Source: Clostridia bacterium
Lineage (GTDB): Bacteria > Bacillota > Clostridia > Oscillospirales > CAG-272
Assembly (NCBI GenBank): GCA_029010655.1
Contig: JAQXKW010000147.1
Coordinates: forward strand, 1-5,163
Length of the DNA stretch: 5,163 nt
Direction of reading: 5' to 3'
The notes under the pieces were generated by a model. It was not told the DNA's origin. It ran no database searches and worked only from the letters and a program-made list of their open reading frames with translations. Below are positions 4,445 through 5,163 of the stretch, piece by piece. How positions within the stretch are numbered: position 1 is the stretch's first letter; each line of letters starts with the position of its first letter. The position numbers were made by a program, and so were the translations under genes.

Positions 4445-5163
4445 ATGAAAAAAATTATCTCATTCGTGCTTCTTGCAGCGATGCTGGTAACGCTTATCGT
4501 TCCCTCCGCACTTGCTGCAGATCCGTTCACGGCAGTAGCCGCTGACAGCATTGAGGTTATGGAGGGCGGAAAAACCGTAACCACCGGCCTTAAGCTTGCA
4601 GCGAACTCCGGCAACCTTGAGGCGTTCGGCGGAGTTATTTTCTGGAAGGCCGATGCAGGCGTTGCAGACGTAGCTTTGACTATCGACGAGGCAGTGTTTA
4701 ACGCAAGCAATACCGGGCTCGGTTCTATCGTTCTCGGTAACAACAGAAACGTTAAGAACGACCTTGAACCCTTCGGCGCAAACACCGCTGATTATATGGC
4801 TTGCAAGCTTGACATGGAGGCAATTGCAGCTCTCAACGAAACCGGAAAGGTAGCTGACATTACCTTTACCTTTGAGAACGCAACCGTTAAGGGTCAGACC
4901 TTTACTTTCTCCATCGTTACTACCTATGCAAACGAGGAGGATCCTGTAAGCGAGGATAAGGCTGACGCAACCATCACCGTTCTTGAGGATCCCAATCTCG
5001 GTAAGTACTCAGAGCCTACCTTGTTCGTAGTTCCCGAAGCTGAAACTATCGTTCCCGGAGCTACCACCCTTAAGGTAGACGTAAGAATTGATGCTAACCC
5101 CGGCATGTGGGGCGGTCTGTATGTTCTCACCTATCCCGAGAGCTGGACTCTTGCATCCGACAC
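4445..5163 (+). CDS. Secreted protein with tandem cohesin-like beta modules (3' end beyond window)
   Basis: The first 239 residues are visible with no stop before the window edge. Residues 1-24 are a typical signal peptide: MKK, an apolar core, and PSALA before the cut, probably after Ala24. No lipobox is present, so the protein is exported. Residues about 32-180 form one module rich in alternating apolar strands and ending DATITVLE. A second begins near 191 (EPTLFVVPEAETIVPG). The segments at 48-68 and 209-230 align as paired strands (GLKLAANSG..FGGVIFW against VDVRIDANPG..GGLYVLTY). The V-x-V-x-I-x-x-NPG-x-x-G pattern recalls the first strands of cohesin and related folds used on bacterial surfaces and in cellulosomes. 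Function cannot be assigned from the part visible; no dockerin, catalytic or anchoring region is seen. Codon use (many GCA, ACC, GTT) and the strong promoter suggest high expression. Confidence 0.85.
   Translation, partial: MKKIISFVLLAAMLVTLIVPSALAADPFTAVAADSIEVMEGGKTVTTGLKLAANSGNLEAFGGVIFWKADAGVADVALTIDEAVFNASNTGLGSIVLGNNRNVKNDLEPFGANTADYMACKLDMEAIAALNETGKVADITFTFENATVKGQTFTFSIVTTYANEEDPVSEDKADATITVLEDPNLGKYSEPTLFVVPEAETIVPGATTLKVDVRIDANPGMWGGLYVLTYPESWTLASD

Noticed and set aside
4438..4785. 115-codon open frame on the minus strand opposite the secreted-protein gene
   Set aside because: The plus-strand gene has a signal peptide, a promoter and a ribosome site. The minus frame has none of these and starts inside the other gene.

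Overview
The window looks like a chromosomal segment of a Gram-positive, spore-forming (or spore-former-derived) member of the Clostridia, probably a gut-type Oscillospiraceae/Ruminococcaceae-like organism. The grounds are a clear Spo0A master regulator, strong AGGAGG-type ribosome binding sites, sigma-A-type promoters in AT-rich intergenic DNA, a lipobox on the solute-binding protein, and a secreted protein with cohesin-like repeats. The placement is inferred from gene content only; no rRNA gene is present.

Layout. Positions 1-120 (+) hold the last 39 codons of an unrecognised small gene, hydrophobic then charged. They are followed by about 140 bases with two strong adjacent hairpins. A terminator at 262-288 has T tracts on both strands and can serve both this gene and the converging operon. 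Positions 322-2888 (-) are a complete methionine-type ABC importer operon in the order metN, metI, metQ (ATPase, permease, lipoprotein). It has an excellent promoter at 2927-2955 and only a short leader, with no room for a SAM riboswitch or T-box.

Positions 2889-3432 are a 544-base divergent intergenic region. Its centre (3044-3246) is a remarkable mosaic of short perfect palindromes joined by constant spacers. The first part has an exact 24-base period with spacer GTGATAT. The second part uses the spacer AATAAAACT and ends in a 13-bp perfect stem. To its right is a promoter for spo0A, bracketed by two exact 14-base direct repeats 83 bases apart.

Positions 3433-4209 (+) encode Spo0A, apparently as a single-gene unit ended by a terminator at 4243-4269. 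After an AT-rich gap with a 14-bp palindrome and a strong promoter, 4445-5163 (+) encodes the first 239 residues of an exported protein with at least two beta-rich, cohesin-like modules. It runs off the window.

The genes do not form one pathway: nutrient uptake (met operon), developmental control (spo0A) and a secreted or surface protein are separate transcription units. The parts most worth a second look are the palindrome array, the repeated element around the spo0A promoter with its relative at the metN promoter, and the structured left edge.
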